Shown here one piece after another: positions 53,801 through 64,000 of a stretch of DNA of 64,000 bases (position 1 is the stretch's first letter; the number at the start of each line of letters is the position of its first letter). The notes under the pieces are model-generated. The model worked only from the letters and a program-made list of their open reading frames with translations. It did not search any database and had not been told where the DNA came from. Both the position numbers and the translations under genes were made by a program. Origin of the DNA: Immersiella caudata (taxonomy: Eukaryota > Ascomycota > Sordariomycetes > Sordariales > Lasiosphaeriaceae). Where the stretch lies: assembly GCA_030512335.1 (NCBI GenBank), contig JAULSU010000007.1, positions 1,798,001 to 1,862,000 on the forward strand. The letters are read 5' to 3'.

Positions 53801-56800
53801 AAGCGCCTGGTTCGGAGGTGATGCTCTTGGTTTGCTCTTCCTTGCAACAAGCGAAATCCCGGATTCGGTCTCTGAGAGAGGTCAATGGGTTCTGCAGCAG
53901 AATGAGAAATCCGCCAGGCCGCATCATCTCGCGGATGTTTCGCAGAATATGGTCTTTGTCCCTACCCTCAAACAATGAGGTGTCGACGAGGACCAGATCC
54001 TGCCGCTGTGCCAAAGCGCTGTGGAAGACATCTGCGTCGAAATCGACCTTTTCAGTCTGGACTTTCTTCCGCAGGTGAGGGCTGCGAGCAAAAACCCGAT
54101 CTTCGAGATTTTTTTCCGCCTCTGCGCCAACCACGTATGACAAGAACGAATCGCCCAAGCCAGACAGAACATGCTCTGATAGCCCCATCTCAGGGCGGAC
54201 CAGTCCAAGAACGTTCATGCGCGGGTACTTGTGTGCAATCTGGCCAACCACGCGAGATATGTGTTGTTGGTAGGCAGCGAGCTCGTGAGCCTCGAGAATA
54301 GCTGTGGGCAGAACCGCGGGGAGAACGTCTGGGAGGCCACGGCCGAGTTGGCGGATGAAGTCTAGCGCGTAGTAGTATGGCGAGGCGCGAATGAAGTCAT
54401 CCAGACTTTTCTCCGTCTCGGCTGGCCAGTGTTTGGTGGGAATGGGAAACACAGAGTGGTCGCCAATCTGGAGGCTCCGTAGAAGTCTCGTGGACAAGTG
54501 ACGGGGGAGATCCTTGTAGTAGTACGATGCGACACGGTCACAGCTCTCAACCAGCATTGGACTGGGCAAGTGGTTGTCGGGAATGCTCGCAGTGACAATA
54601 GCGTCTTCGGGGTCAACATCAAAGGTCGACGTCAAGTAGAGCTCGTAGTCGTCCTCAGGCTTCGTGGGGCTCCAGGAAGCGACCGTGAGACCCTGTACTT
54701 GGATCTCCATATTTCCGTTGTCGTTGTACAATTCCAGATCCGCCGTGAAGGATGCTCTGTTGCGTCGAGTGTACGGAGTCGCCTGCATCAGAAACGTGTC
54801 CACCGAAATAGTGTCGTCGCGACACCCAATATCGCAGATTGAGAGGTTGAATCTGATTTGCTCAATCCGCTCAGGGAGGAACGAGGTCCAGATCGCACTG
54901 TTTGCGTCGGGTTAGCAGACAGCCTTGGATTTTGACGGCCGTGGCAATATAACATACCCGTCACCTGGGGATGACACTGAGACAAAGGCGGTTTGAAGGC
55001 AGCTGTCCAGAGTTGCCGGGCTGATGCTCAACTGCGTGGTATCCTCACTGTGTAGCTTCTGTGCAGCACCAGAGGCAAATGCAAACCGCCGCTCCAAATG
55101 AGTGAGTCCTTTGAACGGCCCGGTGTATTTGAGGCCCAGGCCAGCCATCATTTGGTAGAAGGCCTCTGGACTGGCGTTCAGCGTCTCCGCCCTCCTCTTC
55201 GGGCGAACGGGCAATGCGTCGGAATCAGGATTCCCGAGGAAGATTCTGAGCTTTCCCTCAAAGTTCTTCTTCATCGAAGTTGTACCGTCGGCAGGTGCCG
55301 AGGTTAGTGTGAAAGAACCATCGATGATCGGCGAATCAGCCGTCCGCTCGCTGGCTCGGTCGATGATCAAAGAGAATAAAACCTCTACCCCATTTGTGTC
55401 GTTCTTGTCCAGACTGATGCCGCTGGCAAACGTGAGATCCCGAAGCTCCACAAGAGAGGCTGCGCGGCTTCCCAGTGCGACCCTCGCTGCATCCAACGCC
55501 ATCACGAGGTATGCAGACGCTGGCAGCAGCGCTTGACCTTCAAAACTGTGGTGTTCGATCCAAGGGAGCTTGTCAAGCTTCAGGATGTTGCGCCATCGCA
55601 ACTCAAAGTCGTTGTCATCACGCGTGCGGACGCCTAGGAGTTCATGAGGTCTGTGGGTTCTGAAATGATGCCGCCGAGAGAGTCGTGATTCTCGGTAGTA
55701 TTGTTGAGAATGATCCCACTGATAGGTTGGCGCGTCGTCAAGACGAACCTTGACGAGGTCAGGCTGTACGGACCCGAGGACGAATCGACGAATGAGACCG
55801 GATGACGATCCGAAATGCGTCCACATCCAACCAAGAAACTTGGAAAATGCAACGCGATCATCCGTGGTTCTATCGAGAAGACCTGCGTACGGGATGGTAT
55901 TGCCGATCTTGGCCTTTATGGTCTGCGTTGCAGGCGCCTTCAGGCTCGGATGTGGTCCGACTTCGATAGCGCAGTCAAAGGGCCCCAGGGTATCGAGTGC
56001 CGATTCGACGGCTTCGCAAAACAGAACGGGATCGACCATGTTGGCACCCCAGTATGCGGCTGTCATCTCGCCATCACTGGGCTCCCCTTTGCCGTAGACG
56101 CTTGAGATCCAAGAAGTGCCAGTGCTGCTAGCCAGAGGCTTCACGCCACACGCCTTCACGGCCTCGATATACCGCTTCGAAGGGGCGTCCATGTGCGGAG
56201 AGTGATATGCAGTGTCTACCTGCAGAATCCGAGCAAATTTGTTGGCGTTCTTCAGCTCGTCGTGAACTCGATGGATGACGTCAATGTCTCCAGAGAGAGT
56301 GACAAGAGATGGAGCGTTGCTAGCCGCCATGCAGATGCTGTTCCTGTACTCGGTCCTTGCACAGAGCTCCGCGGCCTCCTTTCGGGACAAACCTGCGGCA
56401 AGCATTCCGCCCTTTTCGCCATCAGCGCCTCCGGCAAGATGTGCAAACTTGCCCCGATAGTACGAAACAAGAATGGCATCGCGAGCACAAAGCTTTCCTG
56501 CGGCGTAGGCTGCTGCAATCTCGCCAGAGGAATGTCCGACCACAGCGTGAAAAGTGATACCGAGACTTTGGAGCAGATCGATAAGCGCGATCTGGACAGC
56601 CGTGCAAAGAGGTTGGGAGATTTTCGCTATGTGAACTCGCGACATGCCCTCCTCTGCCTCAATCTCTTGCTCCAACGACCAGGTTGGCGGGTCGGGGCAA
56701 GATCGGAGGACCGCATCGAGGGCTCGGATGGCATCGCGATAGACCTTGCTCGACTTCAAAAGGCCACGAGACATGGTCACCCACTGAGCACCTTGACCAG

Positions 56801-58643
56801 TGAAGATGCCGAGTATTTTAGGCTTTTCATTTTCGGGGCGAGCTCGTACGCCAATGCTGGCTCCAGCAGAAGATTGCTCAATCAAGGCGTCGAGCTTCGA
56901 GACGAGATCTCCGACTGAAGTGCTCGAAACTGCAGTTCGGAACGGGAAGGCTGTTCGATGGGCAAGGCTGTGCCAGGCAAGATATTCCAACCGCGGGATT
57001 TGAGACCGGAGGAGGTAGTCTCGATATGCCTTCGCCATTGCAGCCAGCGAGGCTTGCGATGTTGCCGAAATGACAAGAGGGAGGTTGATGTGTGCCTCAT
57101 GGTCACACTCGCGGAAGGTATGGCACTCGGGGGCCTCGAGGCCAGGGTGAAAGCGTTTCGCCACTTCGATGTGGAGCGATGGGACATACTGCTCGACAAT
57201 GGCATGTGAGTTGGTGCCCCCAAACCCGAATGAGTTGACGCTTGCGCGCTTGGGTTGCCCAATAGGAACTTGAGGCCACGGTATTGCCTTTGTTGGGACA
57301 ATAAGGCTGTTGCAGTACTGCTCCACGTCAGGGTTGAGGTTGCAGAGGTGTAAGTTGGGCGGCACTGTGTCATGGTTCATCGCGTGGACAACTTTGAGAA
57401 GACCTGCCAAGCCGGCTGCTCCCTCGGTATGGCCAATCACTGTCTTCACCGAGCCAACGACGAGCTTCGTTGCTCTGTGGGTTGTTTCGCAATGAACAGC
57501 CGTCTTGGTGCATGTACCTGGGACAGTGTGGGCGACGCCCGACCACAGAGCAGGGGGGTGTGGGTGAGGCGCTGTATTCTCCCCGTGGCCGAAGAAAGCG
57601 TGCTCGATTGCTCTGGCCTCGTTGGGATCACCAGCAGCTGTGCCGGTGCCGTGTGCCTCAAAATACTGGCATCGGTCTTCCACCGCCGTGGGATCGAGCG
57701 CTGCTTGGCGGTACGTGTCCTGGATGAGATTCGCCTGGGCTTTCCAGTTTGGCATCGTGATTCCTTTGCTGCGTCCATCGGAATTCACGCCTGTTTCTCG
57801 AATGATGGCCTCGATGCGGTCGCCATCAGCAATGGCTCTGCTGAGTGGTTTGATGAACACGGCCGAGACGCCTTCGCCGCGCGCGTAGCCATCAGCGTTG
57901 GCATCCCACATGCGACAATGCCCTGTGGGACTCAGCATATGAAGACTCGACTCGACGATGAACTGCTCTGGTGTGATGATGAGGTTGGCTCCGGTCACAC
58001 ATGCCATCTCGCTTTCACCGGCTCGCAGACTCAAGACCGCCTGGTGGAGCGCGACAAGGCTCGAGGAGCAGGCCGTGTCAATCGTCATCGACGGGCCATG
58101 AAAGTTGAAGAAATAGGACACCCTGTTTGCGATGATGGACCGAGCATTGCCCGTTGCGTAGTATTGGCTGGTGTAGATGTCATCCCGCTGTGATAACGTG
58201 TCGTAGTCGGCGGTCATGAGGCCAGCAAAAACTGCTACCTTTTTGCCGGCGTACTGATGAAGTGTGTAGCCGGCTGACTCTAGAGCCTCGTACACGCATT
58301 CGAGAAGCATGCGCTGCTGGGGATCGATGGCCTCAGCCTCCTTCGGCGTGATGTTAAAAAAGGTGGCATCAAAAACCCGGTGGTCTTGCTCGAGGAAGTA
58401 GGCCTTGGGGGCGTTGGTGGTGCCATGGTACTCGCCATCCTTGTGATAGAAGCCGTCGATGTTGAAACGCTCCTTGGGAACTAGGCGGGACAAATCTGTG
58501 GGATTCAGAAGAATCTCCCACAGTTTGCAGGGAGAGGTGGCACCGCCAGCGAAGCGACAACTGCTGCCTACAATGGCGATGGGTTCTGAGATGGGGAGTT
58601 TGTACGCCATGATACAGGTACAGCTTGGCTCGGCGTCGCTCAC
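50825..58643 (-). CDS. Highly reducing type I polyketide synthase (KS-AT-DH-degenerate MT-KR-ACP, no ER)
   Basis: Three exons on the minus strand (58643..54958, 54897..51080, 51024..50825; introns 60 and 55 nt) encode 2567 aa; ATG 58610 (MAYKLP) is an equally good start. KS: 'DTACSSSLVALHQA' (Cys192), 'EAHGTGTAAGDPNEA', 'VIGHTEGAAGLAG'. AT: 'VVGHSSGEIAAAYAAG' (Ser705). DH: 'HHSFEGQALLPASAY' (His1032) and 'ATLDSCLQTAF' (Asp1213). The MT region (about 1390-1570) has lost its SAM motif I: 'MNVLGLVRPEMGLSEHVL' where G-x-G-x-G is expected. A pseudo-KR/ER region without an NADPH motif follows. KR (about 2145-2330): 'VLVGITRDFGQSLC', with catalytic 'MTSSFAAIGG' and 'GQANYAAANMY' (Tyr2296). ACP: 'IADIGVDSLVAVEIRG' (Ser2470). 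There is no thioesterase, reductase or condensation domain. It resembles the PKS part of ER-less enzymes that borrow a trans-acting ER. Confidence 0.93.
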
Positions 58644-60788
58644 TCGGCTGGCAGTGAGGGAGGGTACGGTAAGTGTTACGCGAATTGATGTCTTCTCCTA
58701 GGGATGTTAGATGCGTGGAGGTATTGCAGACGTGAGTCGCTGCGTCTTCGGTCGTGAGGAGCGGGATAAGATGGAAGACCTTGCAGGAGGATGAAGAGGC
58801 GAGGTCCCTCCACCTCAGACCTGAGAGTGAACTGTCTCGCTTGGAGAGGGGTGCGCTTCCCTTCTGGGTTTGATGGGAGTGAAATTCCTCTCTTCAGTGC
58901 AGAAGCAGGAACTGAGGTGAGGAGTGTACAATCAAGTGATCCAGGTGGTGATGTAGGGAGAAAGGTCAAGGGCGGTTGGGAAGTTGCACCTGAGGATTTT
59001 GACGGCAAGGACCTGCTGACCAGTGTGGGCCCCCTTTTATTATATTCACCCAGTGCTGCTTTGAAAACCCATCCGGTCTTTCTGCGGTAGTTCGGGCCCT
59101 GGCATTTTGCTACTGCGGTGTGCATACGCTCATGAAAGGCGGAGGAGCAGCAGGTGGGCCATCCATCCTCACTAGCCTCCACTCGTCTCCCGTCCCTCCA
59201 AACGAGGATCCCAATTTCGATGTACTTAGAAGGCAAGAGCCAAGTCAATTGTCCAACCTGATGAGGTTACGAGTACCTAGCGCTTTCTTCCCAGAAAATA
59301 CACCGCTTAGAGTCCAGACTTTGCCACCCGTCACCTAAGGACGACTGTGCCCCGGCGACACTGGATGACTTGGACCCCACTTTGCTCCAGCTGGGTATTC
59401 CGCGCGGAAGGCACACCGGACGCAAGGTAAGTGTCGGTCAGAAAAAATTTCAAACCATTTTTTTCTGGCAAGGGGGTGGGGAACCTGAGCATCACGAGAG
59501 CGGGAGCTAATGAGAGGTGGCACACCCAAGACGGCGGAACGGCCCTTGGACGTTGAATTGAGACGGCTTGACAAGATTCACTTCTTCGCGCGTCGTTGCG
59601 GGGTTTTTCGTAGCGGGAGCACAGTAGTGGCTGGCAAGATGCCACCAAGTCCAACCCGTCCTGACGTCTGTCATCCCCAGCCTGTGCTCCAATGTTCTGG
59701 AATTGGGGAAGAGCCGGGGTGATCGGAACCACCTGATGCGCACCATCACGCCAGACTCTTTTGGCTTGTGTTTGGGCGGCGGTGTTGGGGAGCTATTTCT
59801 TTTAGACTACGCCCGGTTGGAGAACAAGCCTATTGTGCCTGGTGCGTGGAGGAACAAAGCCGTTGCGCCTAGTGACGGCCTGGGACGCCGAACTAAGATT
59901 TTCGGCCGTGGAACCCAGACAAAGCACGGGAAATCATCAACGCTTATGGACAGAGAACCGTCGGCGGGTATCGATGGCGGCATCTCAACGAACATGAACG
60001 ACTGAGGAGGCCGAGTCAAGATATCGCATAATGATTGGGGCCGTCATAACACTTTCGCCCATTGGCAAAGTTTTACGCCACACAGCTGGAAGGATATTTC
60101 ATCTAGAGATAGATTAACTTGAACATGCTCTGGGAATGAAGCGCAGGACGAAATTGGAAAACTCTTCTTGCAATGTGCTCAACCCCCGAGATCTACCGAC
60201 GACACCCGGAGCTTGGGGTGACACAGGCTGCTGAGTCAGAGGTGCTACTATCCTTCATTCAGATTCCTCCTAGAGAGTCTCATCCGGTCATCAAGGACGC
60301 ATCGCGGTCAGTATCAGTTGGGGGCTGAGACGCAGTACGCACGGTTGGGCTCTAGGGAGCTTGATGTCGCACGAAGCATCCCGTCGGCAGATTATGAGCA
60401 TGTAGAGGGACCCCCTTGGGCCCCCTTGGCGTTCTCCCCACGAATTAGATCTTTATAGCACCTTTCGACATGGCATATGGACAAGGGAGTGAGAGATCTC
60501 GATGGCAACCTATTCCACCCGAAAGAGTGTAGCTGCCCTCCTGCACCCGTGCTGCACACCCTCACCTCAACGCCACAGCATAGTTGGGTCAGAAAACATT
60601 AGTCGGGTGTGTAACCACCCTCAAGCAAAAAGGAACTTCTTCTCAGTTGATCCCAGGCATCGACCTACATTACATGTCCTCTTGCTGCCAAAAGCGAATC
60701 CAAAGTACCGCTCCCAGATCAAACTCCTTGTTGCTTTTACCCAAGCGTTGCCACAAGAAACCAAAAAGACACGGAACAATCAGAACCC
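58644..60788. other. Intergenic between PKS and flavohemoglobin genes
   Basis: This is the PKS upstream region and the flavohemoglobin 3' side. On the minus strand a TATAATAAAA lies at about 59035-59045, some 400 bases upstream of the PKS start. A 100-codon plus frame at 59703 has no recognised motif. No regulator gene is present. Confidence 0.5.
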
Positions 60789-62208
60789 TTACTGAGTAGG
60801 CACGTCTCCAGTTGCGAACAGCTCAAGACGAACCCTGTCCTTGGAAACGCCCATCCCGACCAATACCCGCCGAACTTCCACCATGAACGCCTCTGGCCCG
60901 CAGATGAAGTACTCGGTCCTCAAATCCCCAAGATGCAGGTCCTTCTCCTTGTCCAACTTCCCCAAGTCCATCCTCTCTTGTCCAAACTCGTAGTCAAGCC
61001 CGTGCTTATCGTCCGGCCCAACATTCCGCAGGAATACATGTGCAGAGACGTTGTCGTTCTCGCGGCAAATCTGCCGCACCGCCTCTCCGAAGGGCAGCGT
61101 CGCTCTTGACCTCGATGAATGAATCCAAGAGATTGGCCTCTTCACTGGCACATTGCTGATCCCCTCCTGCGGCACCAGGCTCGAGAGAATGCCCATCAGC
61201 GGCGTAGCGCCAACACCAACTGAGATCAGTACTGCCGGTACGCCCTCCTTGCTCTTGTCAGTTGGATCAACAAAGAACTCGCCCTGCGGGTGTGAGAGTT
61301 CCACCTCACTGCCCACAGCGTACTCTCCATGGAGCAAATTTGAAATTATACCCGGCAATTCGGGCTTCTCCCCCTCGTCTCTCTTGACGCTGATGCGGTA
61401 GTACTCAGCCGCATCGCGGGGTGCGTCGCTCAAGCTGTACTGCCGGCTCTGCAGGTATCCGAGCTGTGGCACATGGATCTGCAGGCTGACGTACTGCCCA
61501 GGTAAGAACTTGGGCAACGAGTTGCCGTCGGTTGGAGTCAGGTAGAAGCTGGTGACGAGGCTGCTCTCGGCGACGCGGCGCGCAACGCGGAATTTGCGCC
61601 ATCCTACCCAGCCATCGGCGGCGTTGGCCTTGTACATTTGGCCTTCGCGGCCGATGAAGACAGCGGCGAGAGCGCCGTAAGCGGCTGTCCAGGCGTCGAC
61701 GATAGGCGGGGTGGCAGCGTCGCCGAGGACTTGGCCGATCGCTTGGATGAGGTACTGGCCGACGATATCGTACTGCTCTGGAGAGACCTGGAGAGAAACG
61801 TGCTTGTGGGCAATCCGCTCTACGGCGGCGGCTAGCTTGGGGAGGTCATCGATGTAGGTGGCGTATGCGAGCACGGCGTTGGCAAGCGCGCGCGGTTGGC
61901 GGAGGGTGTCTTGGCTGGTTTTGCTGAAGACGTTGCGGAGCACCGGGTTCTCGCCGATAAGATTGTGGTACTGTGGTAAGCGTCCGTCAGTTACTCTTCT
62001 TAAAAGGTGTTTTCTAGGCAACGCAATGTCTCAGGCGCGCTCCAGCAACGCTCAAGACACACCAACAAAGCCATGAATAACCACATCAGGAGTCATACGG
62101 CGGAAAGGGGAGACCCACGAAGACTTTGGTGATGGTTTCTCCGTGCTCTTTGAGAACGGGCACCGTCGCCTTGACGATGGCGATTTGGTCGGCAGTGGGG
62201 CCTGGCAT
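60789..62208 (-). CDS. Flavohemoglobin (nitric oxide dioxygenase)
   Basis: Exons 62208..62119 and 61970..60789 (148-nt intron, GTGGGT...CACAG) on the minus strand encode 423 aa. The globin domain starts 'VKATVPVLKEHGETITKVFY' (distal Tyr31, formed at the splice junction). It carries 'RQPRALANAVLAYATYIDDL' and the proximal His in 'VERIAHKHVSLQV' (His85/87). The reductase part has FAD motif 'SRQYSLSDAP' and NAD(P) motif 'ISVGVGATPLMGIL'. The C-terminal 'TEYFICGPEAFM' is typical. The enzyme converts NO and O2 to nitrate using NAD(P)H, in the cytosol or mitochondria. Splicing was chosen to join the two globin halves in frame; the ORF start inside the intron is not real. No nitrate genes are nearby. 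Confidence 0.93.
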
Positions 62209-62388
62209 GTTGGAAGAAGGTTTGGCGTTTATGCGCGGCTGCGAAAGGTGCGAGATGCAGGTGTTGACAAATGGGGACCGATTCAGGGGCCGGCCAGTTG
62301 GGTTGTTTGGTCAAGTGGGAATTGTGTCCACTGTTGCTGAGAGTGAGCGAAAGTGCGATTCTCCCAAGTTGGCCGGGCGGATCAACAA

Positions 62389-62397
62389 CTATTTATG
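62389..62397 (-). promoter_or_regulatory. TATA-like element of the flavohemoglobin gene
   Basis: On the minus strand this reads CATAAATAG, about 180 bases upstream of ATG 62208. Confidence 0.4.
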
Positions 62398-64000
62398 CAG
62401 AGGCTCTCGCCGTCCGGAAATGCAAAATTCGATGGTGGTGGGCGCCACGGTGATGTTGATTGTGTCTCCCCTGTTCCCGCCGCCAACATCCCTCATCGCG
62501 GGCACCTTGTTGCGAAATGCAACATCGCTCAGGAGATGTTGATGGGTCTTCCCGTTCGCTCCCGAAAACAGGCCACCCGAGAAGTCGGCGCGGTGGAGCG
62601 ACAAGTGGAGCCGTACGACAGAGGTCAGGAAAATCTAGCATCTCCGTGGACCGAAACTCACCTCGAACCCCTTCGAATGCCAGGGATTCGCTCGTCTAGC
62701 AACAGGCGGAAAATGTCGACTCGGACTCGCGCCCAGAACCAATCTACCGGAACGACTGGCGGCGCAGAGGTCAGACCAGAATTGCTAAGAAAAACGGATT
62801 AGTCAGAGCGGACCCGGGGGTACACCGTGACGGCGCATCTCCGCGGGAGCTCCCGCCGTCCACCATCCGTTGGGGAAGAAGATCGGCGGCACGCCTTCCC
62901 CGCTCGGACAAACGCGCCACGCCGCTGCACCGAGCCCTAGAAACCACGTTTTTGCAGTCATTTCCAATGAAATCTGTCGCATTCATCAGCTCAGCCTCCC
63001 AACTTGAGATACAGGGTTAGGGTTGAACGTGGTCCCTGATTCAGGGGCTCCCCAGCGTCCTCACCGCTGCTACTCGCCATTCCATACGCATCAATTGGAG
63101 ATTTCCGCTCCCAAATCTTGCGAAGATCAATCTCCCCAAGGAAGACGTCACAAACGCCAAGTCAGACTCGATGTCTAAGTTGGTCCAGGCTGCAGCATTG
63201 CGCACTTTGAGGATCGAGCCCAACCAATCATGGGGCCATTTGATATCAGAAGCCTCGAAGATCAACCTTTCCAAAAGGGAAACCTCTTGTCGTGGGGGTC
63301 TCGCTTCTGTATAGGCGCGGTTCGTCGACGGAGATCAGATAAGGATTGTCAGAATGCCTGCCGCACCAACAAACATCATCGGGATGCCTCAAGAGGTGAC
63401 GATTGCTGACTTCAAAGATAAGGGTATCATCGTGCATCCATTCCTTATCTACGCACTCTGGGTCAAGGGAACAAAGGCTCTCAAAGAAATCTTACTGCAT
63501 TGATAGCTGTTGTCTTCCTTGTTGGCTGTTGTCATGGGGGACAAGGACCCCCAATTGTAGCAGAGAAAGGCTGCTCCGTCCAAATCCATCCTTATGAACA
63601 TATCGCTGGACAGCCTTCAGTTCAGCATACCCGGATCCAGCCTGTCAGCTCTCTCTCCACCCCCCCCCCCCCCCCCCCAGGACAGCTAGCCAAAGAGACC
63701 ATTCCCCCTCAAAAAAGTAGAATTGAAGATGGTTGCGAATCAGCCCGCTCTCAGAACTCTTGTTAGCAAGCAAGAGCGAAGAATGATGAGGTGACGAAAC
63801 TTATAAGTGGGCACTGAAGCCCGAACCTCCATACAGCCTTGACCGGGGTCACCAACCGACGCTACATCTCACTTGCGTTGATACGACGACGCAAAGATGG
63901 CTCTGTTGGCTGAGATGCAGTTACCTAGCAAGTGATATTCAGCTTCTGTGGCTTAGATAGTTGAAGAGAGCCTTTGCATAAGACGAGTCAGACATACAAA
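62398..64000. other. Right end of window, no supported gene
   Basis: Two overlapping minus-strand frames (63437-63246 and 63274-63041) read 'HPDDVCWCGRHSDNPYLISV' and 'GSILKVRNAAAWTNLDIESD'. They could be pieces of one gene, but no splice or frameshift joins them convincingly. A run of about 19 C lies at 63660-63678. Confidence 0.4.

Noticed and set aside
63660..63678. Long C run as a telomere or sequence-gap marker
   Set aside because: A simple homopolymer without telomeric TTAGGG repeats nearby.
1..64000. CRISPR arrays, operons, ribosome binding sites, rRNA
   Set aside because: The window is fungal nuclear DNA with spliceosomal introns; no regularly spaced repeats or rRNA-like segments were seen.

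Overview
The window is nuclear DNA of a filamentous ascomycete (Pezizomycotina, most likely a Sordariomycete). The evidence is the short spliceosomal introns (about 50-110 nt, GTRNGT donors, CTRAC branch sites, YAG acceptors) and fungal-restricted families: Clr5, DUF1748, 2EXR, DUF7708 STAND proteins, a LaeA-like methyltransferase, a CFEM-like GPI protein and a highly reducing PKS. All coordinates below were read by eye from the sequence; family names come from motif recognition, not from a database search.

Layout. 0-20 kb is mostly housekeeping with long intergenic stretches: the 3' end of a Prp17/CDC40 splicing-factor gene, two decayed genes (a 2EXR-type gene and an ASCH/PUA-like gene with one internal stop), a secreted Ala/Gly/Asn-rich surface protein, a zinc-less MDR oxidoreductase, a DHA1-type MFS transporter, a four-exon 77-aa DUF1748 gene, six-exon pyruvate kinase and an unrecognised 266-aa protein. 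20-33.6 kb holds a coiled-coil protein resembling Atg28, a Clr5-domain protein, a MITE-like palindrome, an FAD-dependent aromatic hydroxylase and, convergent to it, a LaeA-like methyltransferase. 34-38 kb has a VOC/glyoxalase relict, a CFEM-like GPI-anchored protein and a secreted M43 metalloprotease. 38.9-44.6 kb is a STAND/AAA locus: a decayed NACHT fragment, then an AAA+ ATPase and a DUF7708 STAND-type protein transcribed divergently from a G-rich tandem duplication. 46.8-62.2 kb contains a decaying unknown gene, a two-gene biosynthetic core (FAD/NADPH monooxygenase convergent with a 2567-aa highly reducing PKS without an ER domain) and a flavohemoglobin.

How the genes may work together. 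The PKS (KS-AT-DH-degenerate MT-pseudo-KR/ER-KR-ACP) ends in an ACP with no release domain, so it needs external release and, if its product is fully reduced, an enoyl reductase in trans. The monooxygenase is the only clear tailoring enzyme next to it; no transcription factor or transporter is adjacent. The AAA+/STAND pair and the NACHT relict look like a remnant of a fungal immune or allorecognition neighbourhood.

A recurring theme is gene decay. At least six relicts (about 1.3, 2.3, 18.85, 34.36, 38.94 and 47.92 kb) carry in-frame stops that are each reachable from a Gln or Arg codon by one C-to-T transition. This would fit RIP-like or deamination-driven decay, but needs intact homologues to confirm.
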